A DNA stretch of 34,213 nucleotides from NCBI GenBank assembly GCA_045616485.1, contig JAZLGU010000032.1, positions 1-34,213 on the forward strand. Reading direction: 5' to 3'. The notes under the pieces were generated by a model. The model had not been told where the DNA came from, ran no database searches, and was given only the letters and a program-made list of their open reading frames with translations. The DNA comes from RGIG3528 sp045616485 (GTDB taxonomy: Bacteria; Bacillota; Clostridia; Lachnospirales; Lachnospiraceae). A program made the translations under genes and the position numbers. How positions within the stretch are numbered: position 1 is the stretch's first letter; the number at the start of each line of letters is the position of its first letter. Shown in pieces: positions 7,104-13,988 of this stretch.

Positions 7104-9125
7104 TTAAAACCCTATTCTTCTCTTTACTGCCAGCTCCTCTGAAAATTCCTTATCAGAGCATGCACTATTAAAATCTGCCACGGTAATCACATACTCTCCG
7201 CTGCCATCTGCTGCCATACGCATAGCTGTTCTGGACCAGGTACGCTCATAAAGATTTCTCACAAAACGAGCATTGGCGAACTCTTTGGACTCCAGATAAC
7301 TATCGGAAATATTGCTGAAATACTCTTTTACAGCTTCTTCCAGACCTTCTCCCACATCAAAATGCTTTTTTACATAATTCATGAAAATCAGTGCCAACTG
7401 CTCCCTGCTATAGCTCTTGAATTCAATAATATAAGGCATACGGCTTCTTAAGCCTGCATTTGCTTCCATAAGCGTCTTCATATCGTCAGTATAGCCTGCC
7501 ATGATGATTACCATATCATCACGATGATTTTCCATCTCAGCAATAAGCGTGGTGATAGCTTCACGTCCATAATCATTCTGGCCGGCTTCACTATCTCCTG
7601 CATATAGAGAATATGCCTCATCCAGAAAGAGCACTGAGCCATAGGCATCCCTACAAATCTGAGCAGTCCTGGGGGCGGTCTGTCCTATATACTTACCGCA
7701 AAGGTCTCTGGCCCCATACTCAAAAAAACTGCCCTTTCTCAAAATACCTTCTTCCTTAAACACTTTTCCTATGATACGTGCCACAGTGGTCTTACCTGTA
7801 CCCGGTGCTCCCGTAAACCTCATATGTAAACAAGGAGTGTCCAGCCTGTCATTGGCCTTGGCCAGCTTAACCTGAGCTACTATCTCACGAATTTTCTTTT
7901 CTATTTCTTCCATGCCGATCAGCTCATGAAGCTCATCATATCCATTCTTAGGCTTTTTATCAAAGTCCTCCAAGATCCCTTCTATATCATCTGCATTCAT
8001 CAGCGCCGCATTATAAACATTGCCGCTTTTAGCTACCCTTGCGTCATGTCTGATCTTAAGTAACATAGCCTCTTCTGCAATCTTTCTTACTGTCTTAAGA
8101 CCATAAAAACGTCCGTCCCTCTTTTCCATGCGCATACGCTCATAAAAAAGCTCGATGGTTTCGTCTGTAATATCAATTTTGTGCTTTATTATTATGTCAT
8201 TAAAGCATTCTGCATATATGAGCTCACTGTAGGGCTCTATTACCAGCTGGTCAACACTTACTACATCCTCAATCAGGTCGTATATTTCCTTTCCGGCTTT
8301 ATCCTCCAGGAAAGGAATACGAAAAAGGAAAATGTATCTCTGCTGCAGCTTGTACAGGCGTTTCAGAAAAGTTCTAAGCTCATCATGCTTTTCCTTAGGT
8401 AAAAAATAAGATATATCAAGGCCTATACACCTCTCTCGGGTAGCATCATCCCATAAAGTGTTGAACAGACTGCCTGTAGTGATATCATGACTATCGTCAT
8501 TCTCACTTATCTTATATTCCAAAGTACCTGAATCACTGTACTCCAGATATCCCACCCTGTTCATAAAATCAGAAAAAGAAGACAGCATAGTAGAAAAGCC
8601 ACAGCCCTCATCTATTGAAATCAGGTAATTGCGATTCATTACCAGCTCTGATGCTTTACTTGCCTGTACCAGTGGCAGCTCACAGGCCATCTCCGTTACC
8701 ATTCTGATATAAGCCGCCCAGCCAAAATAGCCTGCATATATTTCCTTAAGCACCTTGGCCATCTCAGTACCATCTTCTATGAAAGAATTCACCTCAATGG
8801 CATTCTTCGCCTCCGGATATAAGGCTCGCCATATTCTCTTTACATTTTCTTCTACCGCGCTACCGTTATTGTCCATAACACTGAAAGTAGAAAAGCTGCG
8901 GCAACAGTCTATATTGACACTCTCAATATAGTCTCCCAGTCCTTCCATTAGCTTTTTTATCATGCTCTGGGAGCTCAAATATCGGGCGTCATTTTTATAA
9001 ACAACATGAGGATTTATATCTACTCTCACATGGAAAAGCTTCTTCTCAGACTTTGGTCTGGGTGCTTCTTCCGTTACTTTTCCTTTTTCATCTATTTTCC
9101 TGTACCAAAAGGGCATGTTCTGCAT
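7104..9125 (-). CDS. AAA+ ATPase of the CbxX/CfxQ (SpoVK-like) family with a novel N-terminal region
   Basis: The protein is 673 residues. The C-terminal part is a CbxX/CfxQ-type AAA+ module: Walker A GAPGTGKT at 439-446, a GKYIGQT pore-loop-like segment near 478, Walker B VLFLDEAY at 498-505, sensor segment IIMAGYTDDM, and LRSRMPYIIEF around the arginine finger. Relatives include rubisco activase CbbX, SpoVK and EccA, which remodel partner proteins. The first roughly 380 residues match nothing I recognise; they are soluble, mixed charge, and include SIDEGCGFSTMLSSF. An ATG 33 nt further upstream is open, but ATG 9125 has AGGAGG 6-7 nt before it and is preferred. It stands alone between amt-PII and asnB, with its own candidate promoter. 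The nitrogen-gene setting suggests, but does not show, a role in regulating a nitrogen enzyme. Confidence 0.85.
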   Translation of the reverse strand: MQNMPFWYRKIDEKGKVTEEAPRPKSEKKLFHVRVDINPHVVYKNDARYLSSQSMIKKLMEGLGDYIESVNIDCCRSFSTFSVMDNNGSAVEENVKRIWRALYPEAKNAIEVNSFIEDGTEMAKVLKEIYAGYFGWAAYIRMVTEMACELPLVQASKASELVMNRNYLISIDEGCGFSTMLSSFSDFMNRVGYLEYSDSGTLEYKISENDDSHDITTGSLFNTLWDDATRERCIGLDISYFLPKEKHDELRTFLKRLYKLQQRYIFLFRIPFLEDKAGKEIYDLIEDVVSVDQLVIEPYSELIYAECFNDIIIKHKIDITDETIELFYERMRMEKRDGRFYGLKTVRKIAEEAMLLKIRHDARVAKSGNVYNAALMNADDIEGILEDFDKKPKNGYDELHELIGMEEIEKKIREIVAQVKLAKANDRLDTPCLHMRFTGAPGTGKTTVARIIGKVFKEEGILRKGSFFEYGARDLCGKYIGQTAPRTAQICRDAYGSVLFLDEAYSLYAGDSEAGQNDYGREAITTLIAEMENHRDDMVIIMAGYTDDMKTLMEANAGLRSRMPYIIEFKSYSREQLALIFMNYVKKHFDVGEGLEEAVKEYFSNISDSYLESKEFANARFVRNLYERTWSRTAMRMAADGSGEYVITVADFNSACSDKEFSEELAVKRRIGF

Positions 9126-9164
9126 ATTTATCCTCCTGTATTTGGTGCTTTTACCCACTATTTT

Positions 9165-9193
9165 ATTATGACCATTTTATTTATTTATTTCAA
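9165..9193 (-). promoter_or_regulatory. Candidate promoter for the AAA+ gene
   Basis: On the minus strand TTGAAA (9188-9193), a 17-nt spacer and CATAAT (9165-9170). It lies between the amt terminator and the AAA+ ribosome site, in an A/T-rich stretch, so chance matches are possible. Confidence 0.45.
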
Positions 9194-9203
9194 TACTTCC
9201 AAT

Positions 9204-9236
9204 AAAAAAAGCCATGCAGATAAAATCATGCATGGC
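9204..9236 (-). terminator. Intrinsic terminator after amt
   Basis: On the minus strand GCCATGCA (9229-9236) pairs with TGCATGGC (9211-9218) and is followed by seven T residues (9204-9210). It starts 13 nt after the amt stop codon. Confidence 0.85.
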
Positions 9237-9249
9237 TTAGCGTGTCTAT

Positions 9250-11004
9250 TTATTCAACATCCTGAAGTGCTGCGAAGTCTTCTTCACCTGTTCTGATCTT
9301 AACAACCTTCTCAACAGGATATACAAAAATCTTGCCGTCTCCGATATGTCCTGTATAAAGTGCTCTCTTGGCAGCTGCAATAACATCGCTTACAGGAATC
9401 TTGGATACTACTACCTCTACTTTTACCTTTGGAAGGAGGGTAACATCCATCTCTACGCCTCTGTATCTCTCGCCTGCGCCCTTCTGTACACCGCATCCCA
9501 TTACCTGAGTAACTGTCATACCGGTTACACCCAGGTCGTTCAGGGCCTTCTTCAGGCCATCATACATGGAGAGCTTGGCAATAATAACCACCTTGCTGAT
9601 ACCTGTTGCAGGCAGTGGATTAACCACAGGTACTGCATGCTCCTTAACTACTTCAGATGCCTTATCGTAATCTTCTGTACCAAGAGATGTATTATCATTA
9701 ATATCCATAGTCATGGTATTACTGATATCCATGATAGAGAAGCCTGCATATGCGCTTGGAAGACCATGCTCTGTAGAGTCCAGACCAATGATTTCCTCTT
9801 CTTCTGTTACTCTGAGACCAAAGATAGCCTTGATTACCAAAAATGCAATAGTAATAGTAATAGCTGTCCATGCAAGTACTGCAACCATACCGAGAAGCTG
9901 AATACCCAGGAGCTTTGCGCCGCCGCCATAGAAAAGCCCCTTCATTACTTCGCCTTCGCTGTCAGCAATGCTATAGCCGGGAGCGCTTGTAGTAGCAAAA
10001 AGACCAACTGCAATAGTACCCCAGATACCGTTAAGGAAGTGAACAGCAACCGCACCTACAGGGTCATCAATATGAAGCACATTATCCAGGAACCATACAC
10101 CGAAGCATACCAGAAGACCGGAAACAGCACCGATTATAATAGCGCCTGTAGCATCTGTAACATCACATGGAGCAGTGATAGCTACCAGACCAGCCAGTGA
10201 AGCATTGAGACACATGGAGATATCAGGCTTACCAAATTTAATCCAGGTAAATACCATACATACTACTGTAGCAATAGCAGGAGCAATTGTTGTAGTTACA
10301 AATACAGATGCCAGCTGATCAAGTGTAGTACAAGCTGCACCATTAAAGCCATACCAGCCCAGCCAGAGAATGAATACGCCGAGAGCACCAATAGGAAGAT
10401 TGTGACCAGGGAAAGCGTTAACCTTCTTTACCTTGCCGTGCTCATCTCTTACGAATTTACCAATACGAGGTCCTAAAATAGCTGCACCAATAAGCGCTGC
10501 AGTACCACCTACCATATGAATAGCTGTGGAACCTGCAAAATCATGGAAGCCCAGGTCTGAAAGCCAGCCATCGCCCCAAATCCAGTGTGCTTCAATAGGA
10601 TAAATAGCTGCTGAGATTACTGCTGAGTATACACAGTAGGAAAGGAATTTTGTACGCTCAGCCATAGCACCTGAAACGATAGTAGCTGTAGTCGCACAAA
10701 ATACCAGGTTAAATACGAAATTGGACCAGTCAAACTCTGCATATTTTGTAAAAATATCAAAGCCGGGCCTTCCGATAATGCCTACCAGATCCTCTCCAAA
10801 AAGAAGACCAAAACCAATAAGAATAAAAGTAACTGTACCTATACAGAAATCCATGAGATTTTTCATCAGGATATTACCTGTATTTTTAGCTCTGGTGAAG
10901 CCTGCCTCTACCATGGCAAAGCCTGCCTGCATCCAGAAAACCAGTGCGGCGCCTATCAGAAACCACACTCCAAAAAGTTCTTCGTGTAATGATTCAAGTG
11001 TCAT
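9250..11004 (-). CDS. amt: Ammonium transporter fused to a C-terminal P-II signalling domain
   Basis: The protein is 584 residues. Residues 1 to about 400 form an Amt/Rh ammonium channel with an expected 11 membrane segments. The pore histidines lie in AGSTAIHMVGGTAA and VAVHFLNGIWGT, and the N-terminal FWMQAGFAMVEAGF is typical. After a hydrophilic linker of about 70 residues comes a P-II (GlnB/GlnK) domain at 470-584, starting SKVVIIAKL, with T-loop ERYRGVEMDVTLLPK and the C-terminal signature TGHIGDGKIFVYPVE. The T-loop tyrosine uridylylated in enteric P-II proteins (RGAEY) is Met519 here. The fused domain probably reports ATP/ADP and 2-oxoglutarate directly to the channel, as P-II does in trans elsewhere. 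The start has AAAGGATAA upstream. That site is inside copy C of the structured element, and glnN lies upstream. Confidence 0.96.
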   Translation of the reverse strand: MTLESLHEELFGVWFLIGAALVFWMQAGFAMVEAGFTRAKNTGNILMKNLMDFCIGTVTFILIGFGLLFGEDLVGIIGRPGFDIFTKYAEFDWSNFVFNLVFCATTATIVSGAMAERTKFLSYCVYSAVISAAIYPIEAHWIWGDGWLSDLGFHDFAGSTAIHMVGGTAALIGAAILGPRIGKFVRDEHGKVKKVNAFPGHNLPIGALGVFILWLGWYGFNGAACTTLDQLASVFVTTTIAPAIATVVCMVFTWIKFGKPDISMCLNASLAGLVAITAPCDVTDATGAIIIGAVSGLLVCFGVWFLDNVLHIDDPVGAVAVHFLNGIWGTIAVGLFATTSAPGYSIADSEGEVMKGLFYGGGAKLLGIQLLGMVAVLAWTAITITIAFLVIKAIFGLRVTEEEEIIGLDSTEHGLPSAYAGFSIMDISNTMTMDINDNTSLGTEDYDKASEVVKEHAVPVVNPLPATGISKVVIIAKLSMYDGLKKALNDLGVTGMTVTQVMGCGVQKGAGERYRGVEMDVTLLPKVKVEVVVSKIPVSDVIAAAKRALYTGHIGDGKIFVYPVEKVVKIRTGEEDFAALQDVE

Positions 11005-11100
11005 ATTTTATCCTTTCTGCCGGAGGCAAAGGATGCCTGTCCGGCGAGGACTATCATAAGCTTTCGTCAGAAAGCGAGTCCTTTTTATCCTTTCTGCCCC
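11005..11100 (-). promoter_or_regulatory. Structured leader element, copy C (upstream of amt)
   Basis: On the minus strand: distal ribosome-site copy (11083-11098), AGGACTC, hairpin P2 (11060-11075, GCTTTC/GAAAGC, loop TGAC), 8-nt linker TTATGATA, hairpin P3 (11039-11051, GTCC/GGAC, loop TCGCC), AGGC, and the anti-Shine-Dalgarno strand ATCCTTT (11028-11034). This strand pairs with AAAGGAT of the amt ribosome site (11010-11016), extended by GCC/GGC around a 3-nt loop. It could instead pair with upstream AAAGGA. The two ribosome-site copies are identical over 16 nt (11006-11021 and 11083-11098), 77 nt apart. Element size, linkers and loop match copies A and B. Inferred: control of amt translation. 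Confidence 0.7.
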
Positions 11101-11120
11101 CTCATATTCATGGAAAGCTA

Positions 11121-11155
11121 AAAGGCGCAACCACTCGATGAGTAATTGCGCCTTT
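11121..11155 (-). terminator. Hairpin after glnN, before amt
   Basis: On the minus strand AAAGGCGCAA (11146-11155) pairs perfectly with TTGCGCCTTT (11121-11130). An inner ACTC/GAGT stem with a 3-nt loop closes the top. Only four T residues follow, so it may be a partial terminator that lowers amt relative to glnN. It shares the string GCAAAGGCGC with the glnN leader hairpin. Confidence 0.6.
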
Positions 11156-11177
11156 GCATTTTGATTCAGTTTATATA

Positions 11178-13274
11178 TTACTTTGTGTAGAAAAGCATAT
11201 CTGCATAGCTTGGATATGGAAGTGCTCCTGCAGGCATCTCAGCTTCAGCTTCGTCTGCAATAGCTCTTACCTTGGCCATATCAGCAAGTACTGTAGCCTG
11301 GTAGAACTTAGCTGCCTTAAGAGTATCGCTCATACCCTCTGCCTTCTTTGTATCTCTCTTAAGCTTTTCAGAAGCCTCGTAAAGTGCATCATACCATGCG
11401 CTTTCCTTTTCAATCAGCTTCATTTCTGTCTTGACAGAAAGAGTACCGGAAATAACTTTCTTTCTGGATACCAGATCCACCTTCTTAGCTGTGGTCTCCA
11501 TAAGAGCCGGCATGAACTGTGTATCAATCATATCAGCCATTGTGCATGCCTCAATATGGATAGTCTTTACGTAGTTCTCAAGGAGAATCTCGTAACGGCT
11601 TCTAATCTCGGTCTCTGTGAATACCTGATGCTTTTTAAAGAGCTCCATGTTTTTCTCAGCAATAAATACAGGAAGTACATCAGGAGTAGATCTATAGTTG
11701 TAAAGACCACGAGCCTCTGCTTCCTTTACCCACTCATCTGTATAGCCGTTACCGTTGAAGATTACTTTCTTGTGCTCAAGAAGAGTAGCCTTTAACCACT
11801 TGTGAACAGCCTTTTCAAGCTTCTCAGGAGCTACCTTTTCCATCTCCTCTGAGAACTCACGCAGAGTCTCAGCAACTGCTGTATTAAGAACAACGTTTGG
11901 ACCGGATACGGATATGGAGGAGCCCAGAGATCTGAACTCGAACTTATTACCTGTAAAGGCAAAAGGTGAAGTTCTGTTTCTATCTGTTGTATCCTTGAAG
12001 AAATGAGGAAGTACTGTAGCGCCGGTATCCATTGCCACCTTTTCCTTTTTACCGAAGAGCTTGTCCTTCTCGATGGAGTCAAGAATAGCTGTAAGCTCGT
12101 CACCAAGGAAAATGGAAATGATAGCTGGAGGTGCCTCATTTGCGCCCAGTCTGTGGTCGTTACCTGCAGATGCAACAGACAGTCTCATAAGATCTGCATA
12201 GTTATCAACTGCCTTGATAACGCTCATCAAAAATACCAGGAACTGAACATTCTCAGCCGGAGTCTTACCGGGATCAAGAAGATTTACACCGGTATCTGTA
12301 GTCATGGACCAGTTATTGTGCTTACCTGAACCATTGATGCCAGCGAATGGCTTCTCATGAAGGAGACAAACAAATCCGTGTTTCTCAGCTACTTTTCTCA
12401 TTACCTCCATAGTCAGCTGATTGTGGTCAACTGCTACGTTGGTTGTATCAAATACAGGTGCCAGCTCGTGCTGAGCAGGAGCAACCTCGTTATGCTTTGT
12501 CTTGGCAGGAATGCCCAGCTTCCACAGCTCTTCATCCAGGTCATGCATGTAGGCTGCTACTCTTGGCTTCAGTGTACCAAAGTAGTGATCTTCCATTTCC
12601 TGACCCTTTGGAGGCATAGCGCCCAGAAGGGTTCTGCCTGTGAAAATCAGGTCACGACGCTTTGCAAAATCCTCTTTGTCGATAAGGAAGTACTCCTGCT
12701 CAGGACCTACTGTAGTTGTTACAGAATTTACTTCTGTATTGCCAAGTAAGTGAAGGACCTTTGTTGCCTCACGATTCAGAGCTTCCATGGATCTAAGTAA
12801 AGGAGTCTTTTTATCCAGAGCTTCGCCTGAGTAAGAACAGAAAGCTGTAGGAATGTAAAGTGTGCCATCCTTAATGAATGCCGGTGATGTAGGATCCCAT
12901 GCTGTATATCCTCTGGCCTCGAAAGTAGCACGAAGACCACCGGATGGGAAGGAGGATGCATCAGGCTCGCCCTTAATCAGTTCCTTACCGGAAAACTCCA
13001 TGATAACTTCGCCATTACCAACAGGTGAGATAAAGGAATCGTGCTTCTCAGCTGTAAAGCCTGTCATAGGCTGGAACCAATGTGTAAAGTGTGTAGCACC
13101 ATGCTCTACTGCCCACTCCTTCATGGCTATTGCAACAGCATTTGCCACATCCTTTTCCAAATGGGTGTTTTTATCAATCGTCTTTCTAAGTGCCTTGTAA
13201 ATATCCTTTGGTAACTTGTCTCTCATTACCTTGTCATTAAATACCAGGCTGCCGTACATTTCAGGAACTGTCAT
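11178..13274 (-). CDS. glnN: Glutamine synthetase type III
   Basis: This ATP-dependent enzyme makes glutamine from glutamate and ammonia. It is 698 residues, the size of the GSIII family (about 700) and much longer than type I or II enzymes. Typical segments are LRATFEARGYTAWDPTSPAF near residue 110, the glutamate-binding stretch NEVAPAQHELAPVF, GINGSGKHNNWS starting at residue 312, and KFEFRSLGSSISVSGPN. The C-terminal helical extension includes MADMIDTQFMPALMETT. The ATG at 13274 has AGGAGG about 6 nt upstream. The gene has a near-consensus promoter, a leader consisting mostly of a terminator-type hairpin, and a second hairpin after the stop codon. amt-PII follows on the same strand, so uptake and assimilation of ammonium are linked. 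Confidence 0.97.
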   Translation of the reverse strand: MTVPEMYGSLVFNDKVMRDKLPKDIYKALRKTIDKNTHLEKDVANAVAIAMKEWAVEHGATHFTHWFQPMTGFTAEKHDSFISPVGNGEVIMEFSGKELIKGEPDASSFPSGGLRATFEARGYTAWDPTSPAFIKDGTLYIPTAFCSYSGEALDKKTPLLRSMEALNREATKVLHLLGNTEVNSVTTTVGPEQEYFLIDKEDFAKRRDLIFTGRTLLGAMPPKGQEMEDHYFGTLKPRVAAYMHDLDEELWKLGIPAKTKHNEVAPAQHELAPVFDTTNVAVDHNQLTMEVMRKVAEKHGFVCLLHEKPFAGINGSGKHNNWSMTTDTGVNLLDPGKTPAENVQFLVFLMSVIKAVDNYADLMRLSVASAGNDHRLGANEAPPAIISIFLGDELTAILDSIEKDKLFGKKEKVAMDTGATVLPHFFKDTTDRNRTSPFAFTGNKFEFRSLGSSISVSGPNVVLNTAVAETLREFSEEMEKVAPEKLEKAVHKWLKATLLEHKKVIFNGNGYTDEWVKEAEARGLYNYRSTPDVLPVFIAEKNMELFKKHQVFTETEIRSRYEILLENYVKTIHIEACTMADMIDTQFMPALMETTAKKVDLVSRKKVISGTLSVKTEMKLIEKESAWYDALYEASEKLKRDTKKAEGMSDTLKAAKFYQATVLADMAKVRAIADEAEAEMPAGALPYPSYADMLFYTK

Positions 13275-13301
13275 ATTCTTGTCCTCCTAGAAAATTTTCC
13301 T

Positions 13302-13337
13302 AAAAAAAAGGGCGCTTTGGATATACTCCAAAGCGCC
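13302..13337 (-). terminator. Terminator-like hairpin in the glnN leader (candidate attenuator)
   Basis: On the minus strand GGCGCTTTGGA (13327-13337) and TCCAAAGCGCC (13311-13321) form a perfect 11-bp stem with a 5-nt loop, followed by C and eight T residues (13302-13309). It lies between the glnN promoter and ribosome site, starting about 10-13 nt after the expected transcript start. By sequence it is a strong intrinsic terminator, so glnN expression should need read-through or antitermination. A simple stabilising 5' hairpin is the alternative. Confidence 0.75.
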
Positions 13338-13356
13338 TTTGCTTTTCGATGTGCTT

Positions 13357-13385
13357 AATATAGACTTTTGTCTTTTATTTGTCAA
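13357..13385 (-). promoter_or_regulatory. Sigma-A-type promoter for glnN
   Basis: On the minus strand TTGACA (13380-13385), 17-nt spacer, TATATT (13357-13362). The expected start near 13350 gives a leader of about 76 nt before the ATG. Confidence 0.85.
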
Positions 13386-13413
13386 TAGGGAATTTTATTT
13401 TTTCTTGCAACAT

Positions 13414-13464
13414 TTAATTATCGTCGCCATCCATCATATCCATAAAAGTCATATCATCTGTCAT
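13414..13464 (-). CDS. Possible 16-residue Met/Asp-rich peptide
   Basis: A very short frame encodes MTDDMTFMDMMDGDDN. It has AAGGGG 6-7 nt before the ATG and begins 19 nt after the stop of the upstream small membrane-protein gene. Five of 16 residues are Met and six are Asp. It ends upstream of the glnN -35 box, so it is not a glnN leader peptide. A ribosome site and codon-free overlap support it, but so short a frame can arise by chance. No function is assigned. Confidence 0.3.
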   Translation of the reverse strand: MTDDMTFMDMMDGDDN

Positions 13465-13483
13465 AAGATTCCCCTTTATAACA

Positions 13484-13822
13484 TTATTTAAAAATTTTTT
13501 CGCCACAGCAACGGCAATAATAATCTGTTCTTCTTCTGTATTTACCCAGTGTCGCATGGCAGAAAGGACAGGAATATACGCCTTTTTTAGCACTTATAAA
13601 AACGGCAATGATTGTTAAAATGAATGGACCAAGTGCAACTGCATCATTCCAGCCATTTGCCTCAGCATAAAACCCTAAGATAAGAGCGCCAAACAATGAT
13701 ACCATTATTGCTCCGGCAGTAATAAGTCCACATTTGATTTTAACTTCCTGCCACTTAGCCAGGGTAGCTTCTCTATCAATATCCTTTTTCATAATATTGT
13801 TATTTACATATTCGTTGTTCAT
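13484..13822 (-). CDS. Small membrane protein with a C-terminal zinc ribbon, unknown function
   Basis: The product is 112 residues and I do not recognise the family. A charged N-terminus (about 1-28) is followed by two hydrophobic segments, roughly residues 30-52 (CGLITAGAIMVSLFGALILGF) and 61-77 (VALGPFILTIIAVFISA). The C-terminus has CPFC then CRCCG, a CxxC...CxxC zinc ribbon or rubredoxin-like knuckle, on a Lys/Arg-rich tail. GGGAG lies 8 nt before the ATG at 13822. A TATAAT box (13853-13858) upstream suggests an independent promoter. It sits between the purF-carB operon terminator and glnN. Similar two-segment plus zinc-ribbon proteins are common in Firmicutes and mostly uncharacterised. 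Confidence 0.75.
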   Translation of the reverse strand: MNNEYVNNNIMKKDIDREATLAKWQEVKIKCGLITAGAIMVSLFGALILGFYAEANGWNDAVALGPFILTIIAVFISAKKGVYSCPFCHATLGKYRRRTDYYCRCCGEKIFK

Positions 13823-13852
13823 GACTAACTCCCAAATTTATTTTATGGGTAT

Positions 13853-13858
13853 ATTATA
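13853..13858 (-). promoter_or_regulatory. -10 box upstream of the zinc-ribbon membrane protein
   Basis: A perfect TATAAT on the minus strand, about 31 nt before the start codon. The matching -35 region (TTTAAG) is poor, so this is a weak or activator-dependent promoter at best. Confidence 0.4.
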
Positions 13859-13884
13859 CAACGTTACTGCCCTACCTTAAATGC

Positions 13885-13918
13885 AAAAAATGGCGGGATA
13901 GATATACTTCCCCCGCCA
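13885..13918 (-). terminator. Intrinsic terminator of the purF-pyrG-carA-carB operon
   Basis: On the minus strand TGGCGGG (13912-13918) pairs with CCCGCCA (13891-13897) and is followed by six T residues (13885-13890). It is about 70 nt past the carB stop codon, the only intervening sequence being featureless. Confidence 0.8.
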
Positions 13919-13988
13919 AAAACGCGAAATATTCCATTTATTATGCGTGCGAGAATCAGTTTTCCTATCCCGTACCAAGAGTCATTTT

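Noticed and set aside
9126..9158. Upstream start for the AAA+ ATPase
   Set aside because: The 11 extra residues would cover the AGGAGG ribosome site of the preferred start.
9346..10200. Open 284-codon plus-strand frame opposite amt
   Set aside because: Antisense to conserved membrane and P-II codons; Cys/Asn/Tyr-rich translation is typical of a shadow frame.
11005..11100. ANTAR-type dual-hairpin attenuator or known glutamine riboswitch
   Set aside because: P2 has a tetraloop and P3 a 5-nt loop, without the A1/G4 hexaloops of ANTAR targets; conserved bases do not match the glnA or Downstream-peptide motifs as I know them. A formal search was not possible.
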